This document shows, piece after piece, positions 37,708 through 50,597 of a stretch of DNA of 64,000 bases. Below the pieces are notes generated by a model, which made no database searches, was not told the DNA's origin, and worked only from the letters and a program-made list of their open reading frames with translations. Source of the stretch: Dimorphilus gyrociliatus (lineage: Eukaryota > Annelida > Polychaeta > Dinophilidae); the NCBI GenBank assembly GCA_904063045.1, contig CAJFCJ010000002.1, positions 4,087,891 to 4,151,890 on the forward strand, read 5' to 3'. Both the position numbers and the translations under genes were made by a program. Position 1 is the stretch's first letter. Each line of letters begins with the position of its first letter.

Positions 37708-39595
37708 AAGGAAATATCGAAATATTATATATTCTATATGAATTATTGTCTGTGCAACATTTTTAGGTTGATAAGCATATATTAAAATAATTTTTTGATC
37801 TATTTATAATTCTAATTCCCATCGAAACTATGCTATTTATATAATTTAACCTCAATAAAATTAACTTTTATTTAGTAAAGCCGCTTTTAAATCTATATTC
37901 CTTTCCTTTTATAAATGAAAAATACCTTTTTGTAATTGCTGTTTTTTTTTATTATTTATGAATTACGTGTTTTTCTACTTAATAAACAATATTGTACCTT
38001 ATGAACAATAGTATTGTGGAAATGTTTCAGGAAGTACTATATACTCAAATACGGACACAAATGTTTTGTATACATGTTTCATTGATAGGACGTAAAAAGA
38101 AATTGTCAACAGGTATTCAATATAGGTATTGAATTGTGACATAATATTGTTACGTAATCAACTGTATTCAATACGCTATGCCATAAAAATTTTAGTATAG
38201 ACAAGGGGGACTTTTTTTTTAATATATTCATGTTGAATGGTACTATTTTACTATGAGTAGGGGATATTACTAAATTATTCAAGAGGGTATGGTAGATTTC
38301 CAGTTATTGCTTGCATCGTTGCTCACAATTCTATTTAATTTTTCACGACGACACTCTGTCGCCCTGTCGGATGTCCGAGGCAGACAATAAGCACGCTCTG
38401 AGCACGCTTCACTCACCATTAATCTATGAAACGAGATTATATAATAGAAATTTAAGGTTAAATCAACTTTCAGACATCTGTCAGCTTAAATCAGCAACAA
38501 ACACTCAATATCGAACGCGTTTATGTCTTTACCAAACAATGGGATATTACGATAATTTCTTTGGACTAATCCACTAACAGCAGGGCTATTAATTTAAAGA
38601 GTATTGCCATTAATTGTCCGACAATCTGTCAGAAATCTGCGTTAGCTATTTCTTACAATTTCATCGACTATGCAGCTATATTTTGTTTGAAAATTCTAAC
38701 TTTTAATTAAGAGCAAATTTTATTAAAATACAAAAAATATTCCTATTGCACACAACCGTAAAATACGTAGAAATGCACGACGTTTAATGATAATGCGTTA
38801 TTCATTCTCAAAATTTACAAGGCGAGATCTAGGAACATGATAAGCGAGATTCGACAACACGTACACAATATACAATTAAAAAAAAAATAAAAAGGAAAAT
38901 AAAGTATTTTAAAGCAGCTGTTTTAAAAAGAATTTAGTTTACAATCCAACTTTTAAAGTTGAAAATAGTAAAACATTGGCTAAACTAATGAACACACAAA
39001 ATAGTAAAAAAAGATCATTTGACAAATTTTTGCACACGCTTACAATAAGTTATTACATATACAGAATAAATTACCATTTTTTCTTTTTGTTATCTCCTTT
39101 CAAGTTTAAACTAAAAAGTTTTGAAAGACAGTTTCGCCTTCTACTCATAATAGTTCATCAAAACGAAAATGGGTCCCACCAAACTGCGTTCAACTTCTTT
39201 TTATCGTTTATATTTTGTGCCAAAGTGATATTGCATATAGTCACGTATCATCAATTTGATATAGCATTATCATTTTTTAGTTAACGCAGATGTATGAATC
39301 AATCGAAATTGATCCCAGTTGGTATTCTCGCTGGATTAGTTAATAGGCTTAGATTTGGTGTAAATAAAATTAGTCAAAGAGTTCTTGAGATAACAGAATT
39401 TATGAAACCCATCAAAAGTAAAGTTTAAAAGTAGGTGCCCATTTCAATCTGGATGAACTAAGGACAATCATAAAAATAAAAATAAATAGAAATTAAATTA
39501 GCAAAAAAAAGAGGAACATCTCCATCTGACTAGATTTGCACACGACAGGCAACACTGGCGGTTTAAGAGTTCGTTTGTTCGTGTTTGTCAGCAGT
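37708..39595. other. Intergenic between convergent genes
   Basis: Lies between the TMEM45 stop and the SPSB stop. Segment 38311-38577 is slightly less AT-rich and open but has no recognisable protein character. No repeat or RNA gene seen. Confidence 0.45.
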
Positions 39596-40933
39596 TTACT
39601 GATAGAGTAGGTAATTCTTGAGACGTGGAGGTAAAGGTAATTTTTGTACGTGGTGTAATTGATGTTTACCAACGCATTGACGTATAGATCTTCGGCATAT
39701 ATCCATTAAAGGAAGGGGTTCAGCTGTAAAGAAATAAAACGTTTTAAAAGAGAAATAAAACTACTTATACTATGTATAGAGAAATATATGATTCTTTAGA
39801 GTTTGTACGGTGACCGAAAAAAAGTTACATAAATAAATCCTCTTTCAAGAGTACACAGATGGGGAATATTGATGCATAAAATGAATGGGGGCATTGTGTA
39901 ACAAACAGGGATATCAATATAAATCGCTAAAATCGACCATATAATGCAAAAAATATATCTATTTCGAAGAATGAAAAATTTAAATCAAATATTAATAATT
40001 TGGAAAATTGAAGCAAAATTATTTTATTCTGATTTTACAAATCTATTCTTGGTTTGCGAAGGAACTATATTACTTAGAATATTGAACAGACTAGCGCCAT
40101 CTATTATTGCAAAAATGTATGTACTTACGGTCCAAACCTCCAATGTACTTTATAGTAATCTCGCAATGTCCCCAAACGGCTGAAACAACCGGATACAGCT
40201 TTTTCCCTTTTAGGCCCCTGAACGCTACTCCTAAATACTTTCCATCCACAACAAAAGCCAGTGTACCATCATCCATATCCAAAACCACTTGGAAGGAGTC
40301 TGGAACTACAAAGTTATCGTCGCTGCCGGTTGGATAAGTCGATCCCGGCGTTGTTTTTGTATTGTGATACAACTTATTCCTACCCAAATCCCAACCCCAA
40401 CTGTCCCTATTCGATCCAATAAGAGATTGGTAACCAACACAGTGTAAGGGTGCATCTTTCGTAGCAACACCCACAACAGCATGAGTTCCCCGTTGCCTAG
40501 TCGACCAATGAATTTGCCATACGTGTAACCCTCGACTATAGCCAAACCTGAACAGGCAAACAAAGTAAACATCGAAAGTTAAAAATAATTTTTAAACAAT
40601 GTTTGTTAAAGAAATTAGTTACCTGCCACGTATGCAATCTGTACTCTGAGCAACCGGATGTCTATGGAACGTTAACTTGTCATCTTCCTTGACGAAAATG
40701 TTCAAACTCCTATCATCGGCATTCCAAGCGTGTTTAAGTTGTGTTTCAAAATTGGCTGGCGGCATATCCAACAACATATCAAATCTTGGCGGACGAGGAA
40801 ATTCTGTTTTAAGCGGTGATACCGTGCTTGGTTCGGCTCTGTTATTATTCGGACCTGAATTTGTTTTATAAGGCGCCGAGTCAAGTCGGGATTGTGATAT
40901 GGTCTTTATGCCGCCGCTAACTTTCTGACCCAT
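39596..40933 (-). CDS. SPSB: SPRY domain and SOCS box protein (SPSB1/SPSB4 type)
   Basis: Exons 40933-40623, 40547-40129 and 39723-39596 (phases 2 and 1) give 285 residues. SPSB proteins are substrate adaptors for Cullin5-ElonginB/C ubiquitin ligases. They bind targets such as iNOS through the SPRY face, and Drosophila Gustavus binds Vasa. The start [11 protein letters not shown] is the conserved family N-terminus; ATG 40939 gives two more residues. The SPRY domain includes [40 protein letters not shown] and [16 protein letters not shown]. The last exon encodes the SOCS box, [10 protein letters not shown] to LKNYLLYQ. An acceptor-like site at about 40993 suggests untranslated upstream exons. 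Closest to SPSB1/4. Head-to-head with KIFBP. Confidence 0.96.
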
Positions 40934-40939
40934 CGTCAT

Positions 40940-43697
40940 GCCGCGTTGTTTCTTGCACGTTTCCACTTTTTCGGACGGTTCGAGAGGGTAAATCTGCAAA
41001 ATAGGCATACATATATAATTTTTGACGACACGAATAAACTAATAGTAAAGACAATAGCCAGTAGTAACATTGGAATATTAACTATGTATCCACCTTTTAA
41101 TACATTATAAATCAACATGACAAGTTTAAATATTGGAAACAAAAATAAAAAATAACTATACGCACGATGTAGCTATCAAATGACACATACGAAACAAACA
41201 CTCTGATCACGGTTAACGTCAGTGGATGTTACCTATATTGCACTGACTACATAAAAAGCATTAATTTCAGTTCAGAATTAACGTACAAAAATTGATCTTG
41301 TTGATACGTTATGGATCAACTTGAGTTTTAAAATGTTAGCTATATTTAAATATATATTATTAGTAACAATTCTTACTTTTGGTTCATCAGAGAAGCTATA
41401 GCTTGTAGACCACTCCATGTCTATCAATTTTTTTAGGTTCTGTTTAGAATAAAGCGATAGTAGTTTCCTCGCACACGCTCCTTAACAGAATGACAGAGCC
41501 TGAACGAATTGAACACAAAAAACCACCGGGGTCTTTGTGTCGCACCAGCACCTGCCATGCCTAGAAAACCCGGGCCGACAACAAAGAGAACCGTTTTTCT
41601 TTGTCCCTTAACTTCTCCTTGTTACAGGCGCGTGGGCATTGAATATTATGTAATTATCACTATTATAGAGGTCTTTAAAGCCCACACGTTTATTTTGCGC
41701 TAGTTTTATCAATGTACCCTGTCAAATTTTAGGTAGGCCAACAAAGACAGCTGTGATATTTCCGGTCTTTGTTCCGTAGGACGCATGTGGGCACTGAACT
41801 GTTACACAACGGTAGCACGGACACAAAAAAGTAGGAAAGAAATACTAAGTCCCTTATAACAGAGGTAGTAAATTTTAAAAAATTAATTGGCTGTCTCCAC
41901 GTCTACTCCCTGAAAGTTGCCTTTACAAAGAACATGAAATAGTCAGAATGAATAACAAGATCTTTATAAAATGATATATACGGAGTACATAAAGAGTAGT
42001 CACCTATATTTCATCATATTTTTAAAAATATATAAGGGATATTTTTATTTGAAAAACTGTAATAGCAAACAATAATATTCTCGGAATATGTAACCCAAAT
42101 TCAAACATAGTTCAACTTAAAGTAAACATAACGAACATTTGAATTAGTGAAATTTCACAGCTGGGCGTTTCCCCACTACTTTTTACATTTATAACCAATT
42201 TATCTTTCAAATATCGATTCAACTATCTTTGAACATTTAAAATACGGATCTTAAAGTTTGTTGACAGTTTTGATTAATAATAATAAGTCAGCGCCGTACA
42301 AATCCATGGAAGAAAATGTTATCAACCGAAAAGTACACTATTCGCCTAAAATAACCTAGAGTTACATAATATGCCGTCTTTTCCGAGTTAAACTTCGTTT
42401 TTACAGCTGTTTTTCGGTCTAACACTCTAAGTAAAATTGGCCTTTCTAAAGGACGAGAGCGAAAGTAGGCGGATAGAACAAACATTATGTAAACTTTCAA
42501 AGACCTAATCTACAATTCAAAAAAAATATAGTATCCACAAAAATCGGTCCGCAATGACGTATATTATTTTGTTAGTTCGAAAGAGTATGAATCATTGTAA
42601 AAAAAATACACTTTTAAAGATTGTGAAATAGAAAGATGATTATTCTTCGAAATATCAACTAAACAGTTGTTTATAAAATGTTTAAATCTGCTGTTTATGA
42701 AACATTCTAATGATATATATAAAAACTCAGCAAATGATACAGAACATAATTACTGTTAAATGGTAAACATACCTTAAATAATAGATCAGAAGTACTTGAA
42801 CCGTTCGATTGGACTTAACAGGCAAGAATGATGGTGAAACCAAAAAACAACGCCAACTGTCACCATCCAATTACGGTCATTGTCATTATCTAAACAGCGC
42901 GATATAAGGGTGGTTGAACAAAGACGAAAAAACGAACTCTAGTCTTATCATAAAAGTATCGTGTTCAAACGGGCTTACAGACGAGTTCGAACGAATAGTT
43001 TCTAAAAAACCCACAATCCCAAAACCACATTAGAATATACGAACCATATTCATTTTATTGTTGAAGAATTGAAGGAGGGTTTGACGCTCTTTCTCTAGTC
43101 TAGTCACACAAAGAGGAAAGTATACAAAGAACGAATACGGTCACGTGACTGGGACAGCTGGGCTCATTCGGGCGTTACTCTTAGTATTAAAGTGTTTTCT
43201 ATAGTTTCGATTGCAAAATTACATAACATCCAACTCTTTTTCATTAAAAATTACATCAATTTAAAAAAGGGACACAATAAAAACATAATGACGCTCTTCC
43301 ATGAATATAAAAACATTGCGAAATTTACCTGCGAATTGAGCGTCGTATAGCAGCCGGTGTGAGACAGTTTGTTGGTTTGTTATATATAACAAATTTTCTA
43401 GTACATTCGCTAAAAATTTACTTGTATATATCGCAGTAAAATAGCAAATAAATTAAACTATTCGAGCGTAGAACATGGCGTCTGACTAGATCACGTGACT
43501 AAAATAAAGAGCAGTCGCTACTATGCTGCATGAAAAGTTTTAGAAAATGGCGGTGTAAATAGTTTCCTAGACGCCATATTGAAAAAACAGAAAAGGTTTT
43601 TTTCGAAAATTTCCGCGACGTCATAGTCTTCTAGGCATTTCTCGGAATCACGTGACTTCATAGTGCTGTCACCTATTGAATCTGTGAGAATTTAAAA
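40940..43697. other. Intergenic head-to-head region, SPSB and KIFBP
   Basis: Probably holds SPSB 5' UTR exons and both promoters. Frames at 41509-41703 and 42288-42500 are unsupported. The right end has three TCACGTGA palindromes (43141, 43491, 43648) and two ATGGCG-containing YY1-like sites (about 43543 and, reversed, 43570). Confidence 0.5.
43141..43655. promoter_or_regulatory. KIFBP promoter with three TCACGTGA palindromes
   Basis: Copies lie at 43141-43148, 43491-43498 and 43648-43655, the last 42 bases before the KIFBP ATG. YY1-like AAAATGGCGGT lies between the second and third. No TATA box is evident, as is usual for housekeeping promoters. Confidence 0.55.
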
Positions 43698-45416
43698 ATG
43701 GCTACTGACAAATATTTTGCAGAAATTGCCGATAAAATGAAGGAAGCTATGAGATTAGCTGACACAGAATATAAATTTGATCCTGAAGATTTCCCGTACA
43801 GATCTAAATACAAATCTAGAGAAATTTTAAATGAAATTAAAACAATTTTAGATAATCGTGAATCCGATTCTGAAGAATCTAATGACAGAATAACTTGTCT
43901 TCTAGCGGCCGTTCATATGTACTTAGGTATAAATTACGTAGATTGCGAAGAAATATCCAGCGGGCAAGAACACTTTGAGAAAGCTCTGGCAGTACTTGAG
44001 CCATGGAAATATAACGAGAAAGCTTTTTCCGTTTATTTAAAAACTGCTAATCAATTGGGAATCTTATGGGCTAATCGACAACAAGTTTCCTCAGCATTAA
44101 AGTACTTTGAGATCGTTGAGGAAATGTATAACACTTTCGATAGATTAGAGAACGTTCCCCTGACCGTTGACGAGATCACGCTTATCAAAGAGGAAGAAAC
44201 CAAAGAAAACCGCATTTTGGAGATAGAAGACACTTTCACCCATACACTGTATTATTACGCTCAGTTATATTGTAGAGATGATACAGATAAGGCTGCTAAT
44301 TATTGTAAATTAACCTTACAACGGCAATTAAAATATAGCAACAATTTTGATCATATTGATTGGGCGGTAAATGCTGCAACATTAAGTCAGTATTATTTAC
44401 CAAACAACAATTACAAGATTGCTAGAAACTGTTTAGCTGCTGCTTCTTATATATTATCACAAGCTCCGTCCCCTGAAATTCCATTAGATGTTGACCCCAA
44501 TTCTCAAGTTGCATTGGATGCAAAAGAAAAAATTCAAAAATGCTCCGCAGATATTAGACGATGCGGAGTCAAATACGGTTTGCTACTACTAGAAAATTCT
44601 TGGAAAATAGTTATGAACCAAATGGAAGAAACTGCTGAAACTGACGAAGAAGATATATTTAAGTTTGATCTAGAGCTCGATGAACAAATAGCTTGCCGTC
44701 ATGCGAAATCGTTCGATGAAGCGAAAAAACTATTTTTACAAGTTCAAAATTATTTGAATGAAGCTAAAGATTTTTATAAATTGGATTCTCATTGCTCAGA
44801 TCATATTGAAATTATACAGGATTATAGTAAACTATTTAAATTTTTATCTTATTTCGAACCAGACTTGGAGAGGCAATGCAAAATGCATAAGAGACGAATT
44901 GATATGTTGACAGGCGTCTTAAACGAGTTGAATCCTCAACACTATCTACTTGTATGCCGACAATTACAATATGAAATAGCCGAAATTTACAGTGCCATGT
45001 TAGATTTGAAACTAGCTCTCATAGAATCAGGTCAAAAGACACCCGACCCAAAATCTGTTAATAAAGTAAACCAATTATCAAACCAGGGTATAATCTATTA
45101 TGACAAATTTATACAATCGTTTAATAATCCTGAGGGTAAAACACCGGATAAAATCCCTACAGAAGACGAAAGACCATTTTTGATTGCCTGGTTTTGTAAA
45201 GGTAGATTATTTTCGAAAATTATAGAAAGTAATCCTAACATACGAGCAAAAAATGTTCAAAAAACTATTGATTGTTATAAAGTTCTTGTTGATTATTGCT
45301 ATAATCATAAGGAGACTGAAGATAAGGTGAAAGACGAATTAGGCATTTGCATAGAAATGATAAACATTTTACCTGCAAAAATTCAAAACATATTGGCTGC
45401 ACATCACAGCTGGTGA
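43698..45416 (+). CDS. KIFBP: KIF-binding protein (KIF1-binding protein)
   Basis: One uninterrupted exon encodes 572 residues (human about 621). KIFBP binds the motor domains of kinesin-3 and other kinesins and blocks microtubule attachment; loss in humans causes Goldberg-Shprintzen syndrome. The protein is almost wholly helical and TPR-like. Family blocks include HMYLGINYVDCEE with the following EHFEKAL repeat, DTFTHTLYYYAQLY, HIDWAVNAATLSQYYL and KRRIDMLTGVLNELNPQHYL. No signal or membrane segment. The ATG at 43698 sits right after the promoter motifs and gives a normal N-terminus. AATAAA follows at 45544-45549. The lack of introns is unusual beside the multi-exon neighbours and may reflect intron loss. 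Confidence 0.96.
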   Translation: MATDKYFAEIADKMKEAMRLADTEYKFDPEDFPYRSKYKSREILNEIKTILDNRESDSEESNDRITCLLAAVHMYLGINYVDCEEISSGQEHFEKALAVLEPWKYNEKAFSVYLKTANQLGILWANRQQVSSALKYFEIVEEMYNTFDRLENVPLTVDEITLIKEEETKENRILEIEDTFTHTLYYYAQLYCRDDTDKAANYCKLTLQRQLKYSNNFDHIDWAVNAATLSQYYLPNNNYKIARNCLAAASYILSQAPSPEIPLDVDPNSQVALDAKEKIQKCSADIRRCGVKYGLLLLENSWKIVMNQMEETAETDEEDIFKFDLELDEQIACRHAKSFDEAKKLFLQVQNYLNEAKDFYKLDSHCSDHIEIIQDYSKLFKFLSYFEPDLERQCKMHKRRIDMLTGVLNELNPQHYLLVCRQLQYEIAEIYSAMLDLKLALIESGQKTPDPKSVNKVNQLSNQGIIYYDKFIQSFNNPEGKTPDKIPTEDERPFLIAWFCKGRLFSKIIESNPNIRAKNVQKTIDCYKVLVDYCYNHKETEDKVKDELGICIEMINILPAKIQNILAAHHSW

Positions 45417-45780
45417 AATGATTTTCATTTCGTCTAAGATTTTTTCATCTTTTTCTCAATCTTGTTTTACTTTAGTTTTTACGAATACAACTTTCGTATT
45501 TTTTATAAGTTAGCTATTTCTTATTATAATGTATGAAGGAAACAATAAAGGCCTATAGGCCTATTTAAAAATAAGGAACATAAGTTTATTACCTAAAATT
45601 TAGACTTTTATACATAAAAAAAGTTTTGAAAACAGCAAGCAATCGTTATATTTGCATTCTTTTTTTAAATAATTCAAATAAATATTAAAATTTCACAATT
45701 GAAGTAAACAAATTTCTACAGTAAAATATTCTAAAAGAAATGGCATTTAAAACAAAATTAGCTACTGTAAGATAAACTTC
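45417..45780. other. Intergenic between convergent 3' ends
   Basis: Contains the KIFBP polyadenylation signal at 45544-45549 and the presumed 3' UTR of the RhoGAP gene on the other strand. Confidence 0.55.
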
Positions 45781-48700
45781 TCACACGAAATGAGGTGACC
45801 TTTCGTCTTTGGAAATATTATCATATGATGGAGCAGATTGATGAGCGTCACCTTCGTCATCCGCATCTATACTGTCGTTTAAAAGTGTACTGGGATACGA
45901 ATTTCTTCTATTAGCTGTTAATAACAAAAATTAATTGATCTAATTAGGATAAAATTTCGATAATGATCTTTAATAGAAATGGGAACTTTTACAACAGCTG
46001 TTATCGTCATTTGGCTCTTTAATGTCTGTTTATATAAAGATATCTTTACAACTTATCTTGATTCTTCAATTAAAAAGTCAAATGACAAAAACGAGTTAAC
46101 AACTTGTGAAAATTTACGAGCCTACTGCGGCGATTGTCAAAGTCGCCGCAGGCTTCGTATTTTCACACCTAATCTATTAACAAGTAGGGGGTGTAAAACA
46201 TAGAGCCCGAATATGTTAAGGAAACAGCATTTCTTTTGTACAAGACAAGCGAATTATTTCGTTTCCTAATTTAAGATATAATAAAGCTAGGGAAAATTCG
46301 GCATGCATAAATACACCTATAAATGAAAAAACACACAACCTTTTTATATTTCTTTTTCTGTATAGAGTAATACAATAATGACAAAAACTATATATTTCTT
46401 TTAGTTTTATTATCTCAAATAACTTACCACCATCATCTGAATCATTCTGACTAGCTGAATCGATGAACGTTTGAACTTGATTACAAAATGGCAACTCAAC
46501 CTTTTCCTTAGTCTTGAATACTTCAGGAGCGAATTCTATTAATATGTGAATAACTTTATTTTGTCGGTTAATTCGATCCTGATTTTCTTGCATATTTGCA
46601 GCCCTCTGTCTATCTCCCATTAAATTAGGACCAAAAACTACACCTAAATTAAAAGCATCCATGTGATTAGATTCCTGTTCAGCAACCCTATTTGAGCATA
46701 GTATATTTTTAATCATTTACAATATACTCGTATAAACTAAGAGCATACTTATATAAATGATTCATTAGAGTCGCGCAAGTCTCATAGTGTGGTTTATCCA
46801 GTTTTTTAACGACGTCCCTTAAGCTCTCCTTTAAACGATCATTTGCTAGAGTTATTGGTTCAGGAAATTTCTGTATGTACAAAATAGCATTTTACTATCG
46901 TTATTAACTTATTGAAACGGAATAATAAGATACTAATATTTCAATCAAATATAAACTTTAGACAATAGATATATTTTATCTTTAATTTTTTAAATAAATA
47001 GAAAAAACAAACAAAAATTTACCTCGGAAATTTTTATAAAGTCATCGTAAAGACGAACCATGAGTAGAGGCTCAGGAAGCTAAAAGAAGTCGTAATATTA
47101 CAAAAAAGGTGATCATTGCGTTAAAAGCAAGTGCCTTTACCTGTCTAAAGTATTTTTTCAGAACGGACGCGACAACATGATATCCAGAATCTGTTAAATC
47201 TTCAACTACTTCATGTGTTTCAAACATTTTTGTCAATTGTTTTTCCTTAGATACAAGTCCAGGAACTCTATATAGACCCTAAAATAAAAGAATATTAAAA
47301 AAAGCACTTTTTAATTTATTAAATATCAAATTACTTCTTTCATTAAATTATCACCAGATTCTAGAAAATCGATACATTTCGTGACAATAGGAGGCACGAG
47401 ACACCCATATCTATTTGAATATTCGTTCAAGCTAACTTCGAATAGTCTCTGATAAAAAAAATAATAAATTTATTATTAATAATCTCAAAAATTATGAAAG
47501 TTTTTTTTACATACATGGCTCCTTGGACTTCCAGATACCGGTGATGATTCCCTACTTTTCGAACTACTACCACTGATAGAATCAGTATCACTTACATCGT
47601 GTTTTCTTCGTCTACAACATTTGCAATTTTAAATCAATCTTGTGTTTAGTTACAAAATGTTATTAAATTTACCCTTCATATGGTTCGAATTTGAAAGGTT
47701 CGGGTTCGAATTCTATTTTTTCGGAATTTTTGCAAAGATCGCGAATAAATTCAGCGTAATGAGAGTTAACCGAGTATTTTTTACACTCTTCCTCATTTTG
47801 GGCGAGCTTCATAAAATGAAAATGCAAATATAAATAATTAAGTTACTGTCGTAAAAAAAAGTGAAATATATACTTGAGGAGGACAAGATTCGGCCACTAA
47901 TTTTCGACTTTGAAATAGTTTATAGGATTGCTCTCGTAATTTTGCATCTCCTTCACTGAGTAATTGTCTTAGGGCGGTTATAATACCTTTCTGTGATACA
48001 TATAATAATATGGTATATAAAACAAGTACTATTAAGTTAAAAATTGCATAGTTATAAACCTGAGTTTTATAGCTTTGCTGCACTTGTGAATTAGCTTCAG
48101 CAATACTTTGTTTATAAGAGTTTTCATGCTCAATTACTTTCGTTCTGGCTTCCTCATATTTCTTTTCGGCTCTTTCTTTACTCTTAGGCTCATCTTGTTC
48201 CGATATGGATCCCCATTGCATCTATATTACGTAATTGATAATATGGATAAGTAAACAAAAACAGTCTCTGATATCAAATTTAAATAGACACCTTCAAACG
48301 ATCCATATCAGCATGAGCTCGATCATATACATTACGAAGTTTTATCATTGTTTCCTCGGCTTCTTTCTATAAATCGAATGATATACAATTAAATTGATAG
48401 TAATGTCGCTGAAGGAGCATCTAGATAAAATACGAACTCTTGATTTTATAGCCTTTGTCCACATGTTATAATAGGTTTTTCTTTTATCTTCATGGTATTT
48501 GACTTGATCCCTCATCTGAGACACAAAATGATGTTCCTTGATTTGTCGGCACATATCTTCCAGAGCTTTTGTGTGTTCAACTTCCTGGTTTTTGACGAAA
48601 GCTTTATATTTAATCATCTGCTAATAACTTGAGAGTTTGATTTATTTATTTCATGTTAGCTTTAACGACATATTTAAGCGTTAGTAAGCCCTATATTATT

Positions 48701-50597
48701 TACAATCAGACACTTTGTCACGGGGCGACAAGCAGGTCAGAATATCTGACACGCTTTATCTGTAATAGTGCTAGGCAAATAGAAAGATTCAAATATATCT
48801 ATATATAAATATATATATTTATAGATATGAATGAATGAATAGTACATGTGGCTACACTGCCTTGGGCATATATATTTTCAATATTTTATTCATTTAATAA
48901 TCAAGATATCTATAACGAAGCTACAAACCTGTTGACAGGAGAGCAGGTAAGTCGTTTGCAGAGGTAGATATCGCTGTTGATAAAAAGCGTGTACTGTACA
49001 ACTAATACTTTTTGCCTTGTCGTTTAAAGAATTAATCTATGACAATAGGTTTTACAACAATGAGTAATAATTTATACCTATTAAGACCTGTCGCAACGAC
49101 GTAAAAAAGTTAATAGTATTATGGAAAAGAAAAAAAAACGCGAAAATTATCTTACTTCCGTTTTAAGAGTAACCATATAATTTTCTGCTAATTTTTTTAC
49201 ATTTCGAGCTAATTCCATTTCTGCAGGTAATAAAAAAAGAGAAATATCTATATGAAATTCCTTTGTCATGAGGAATAGTTATTTGTTTTGAATAGCAAAT
49301 AGATTTTATATTACCGCAAGAGCATCTTTGCTCCACATATTTCGTCAATTGCTTTACATAATTCGCCCACGCCTTTGCTCTTTTAAAGCATTCATCGACG
49401 CCATTTTTTACTTTATCTACCATTTCGTCCAGCTGTTTCCCCGATGCTTGAAAAGCAAAACGCAACTTAAATGTCTAAATCGATACAAAATAAATATGGG
49501 ATATTCAAGTTTAGACGCTATCTAAACAGTTTATCCCTATTTCAGCAAATTCCTTGCCAAAGGTCATATGACGTAAATAGATAAAGTAGTAATATACCTT
49601 CTTCGACGGGGGATTCTATCTGCTCCGAAGAGTTATAACGGCTATCCTGTAATTTTAGTAAACAATCGATTTTGATATATAAAAATTTCTTAATTGAAAA
49701 AGGAAAATTAACCTTATGCCTATTGATTTCCTTAAATTCATCTAATTCCTTATGCACGTAACTTGAGACACTGCGAAAGATAGGGATAGTATATGACACG
49801 AAAGTTTGACTGCAAAACATACCTCGTTGATAGCAAGCTGGCCAAACTATCACAATCCTGCATCAATTCTTCTAGTTTCTCTTTTTTAACGTTATGAGGA
49901 AGCGCTAAATTAAAATAGCAATTATTGTAAGACATCTTTTCAACAAATTTTAATACTCAATCGCTAATTGGTTCAAAGAAACAATGTACAAAAGAAAAGA
50001 ACAATAACACTTTACAAATATCTTTTAAATGGGTGTCGTCTTTCGAGGATATCTTACCTCTAATCTCTTTAATCAATTTCAAAACAGCAATAACTAACGC
50101 ATTACTATTTAGATTGGGGTGAGTTTCCAGTATTTCTTTGAGCACATGTAAAACATGACCCAAGTTATCATGAGCTAATCGTCGGATTGTTTCACCCTCC
50201 TCTGCGTAAATCGTAAAACCTCAACTTTATAATTCAAAAGAGAAAGTTTTAGACAAATCGCTCACCTGCTTTCATTTGAAAAACGCTGTTTAAATTCTTT
50301 AAGTTCTCATGAAACGATCGGATGTTGTTATGAAGCAATTTAAAATCTGAAGCGGATTCCCCGTCTAAGGACATAGTTTGATAAGCATCACCATCCTTGT
50401 TATCATCCAATGTGTTGTCCTCCTACGTTGGTTAAAAGCGGGAAGAACATAAATATATACTTAGTTGTAGTTAGAAAGTTAGAGAAGAGACAGAAAATAT
50501 TGCAATATCAACTTACTTTAGATTCGCTCTTACGTCTATTAGGTCTCGCTGATTTTGCAATAAAATTTATGGACAGTTTCTTGGTCATTCCAGCCAT
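45781..50597 (-). CDS. F-BAR/RhoGAP protein, ARHGAP29/ARHGAP45/GMIP group, lacking C1
   Basis: Twenty exons, all phases consistent, 803 residues: 50597-50517, 50422-50266, 50201-50058, 49955-49823, 49770-49713, 49646-49598, 49446-49315, 49220-49156, 48620-48438, 48366-48292, 48221-48060, 47990-47874, 47806-47673, 47611-47515, 47448-47335, 47278-47141, 47079-47023, 46870-46749, 46687-46428, 45914-45781. These proteins bend membrane through the F-BAR domain and switch off Rho-type GTPases. The N-terminal LGHVLHVLKEILETHPNLNS block is typical of the group; F-BAR coiled coils run from exon 7 to exon 13. The RhoGAP domain has the arginine finger in GLYRVPG, KKYFRQLPEPLL and AFNLGVVFGPNLM. The C1 zinc finger normally lying between the two is absent: SPRSH in exon 14 runs directly into RLFEVSLNEY. 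The exon 4 and 7 acceptors were chosen by phase. A TCACGTGA lies upstream at 50717. Confidence 0.9.
46105..46167. other. Intronic hairpin of about 25 base pairs
   Basis: Left arm 46105-46133 and right arm 46143-46167 are inverted copies with a loop of about 9 bases; the innermost part is a perfect GC-rich stem (GCGGCGA/TCGCCGC). It lies in the last intron of the RhoGAP gene (45915-46427). Size and loop suit a pre-miRNA or a small palindromic element. Nothing shows that it is expressed. Confidence 0.6.

Noticed and set aside
38311-38577. Open frame of 88 codons in a slightly GC-richer patch
   Set aside because: No recognisable protein features and no neighbouring exons; could not be supported.
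40306-40572. Minus-strand open frame within SPSB
   Set aside because: An out-of-frame reading of SPSB exon 2.
45979-46203. Forward open frame in the RhoGAP intron
   Set aside because: It owes its cysteines and arginines to the GC-rich hairpin and has no family similarity.
47991-48059. A membrane-helix-like stretch inside the F-BAR region
   Set aside because: It is an in-frame 69-base intron read as protein; GT/AG ends and the family alignment remove it.
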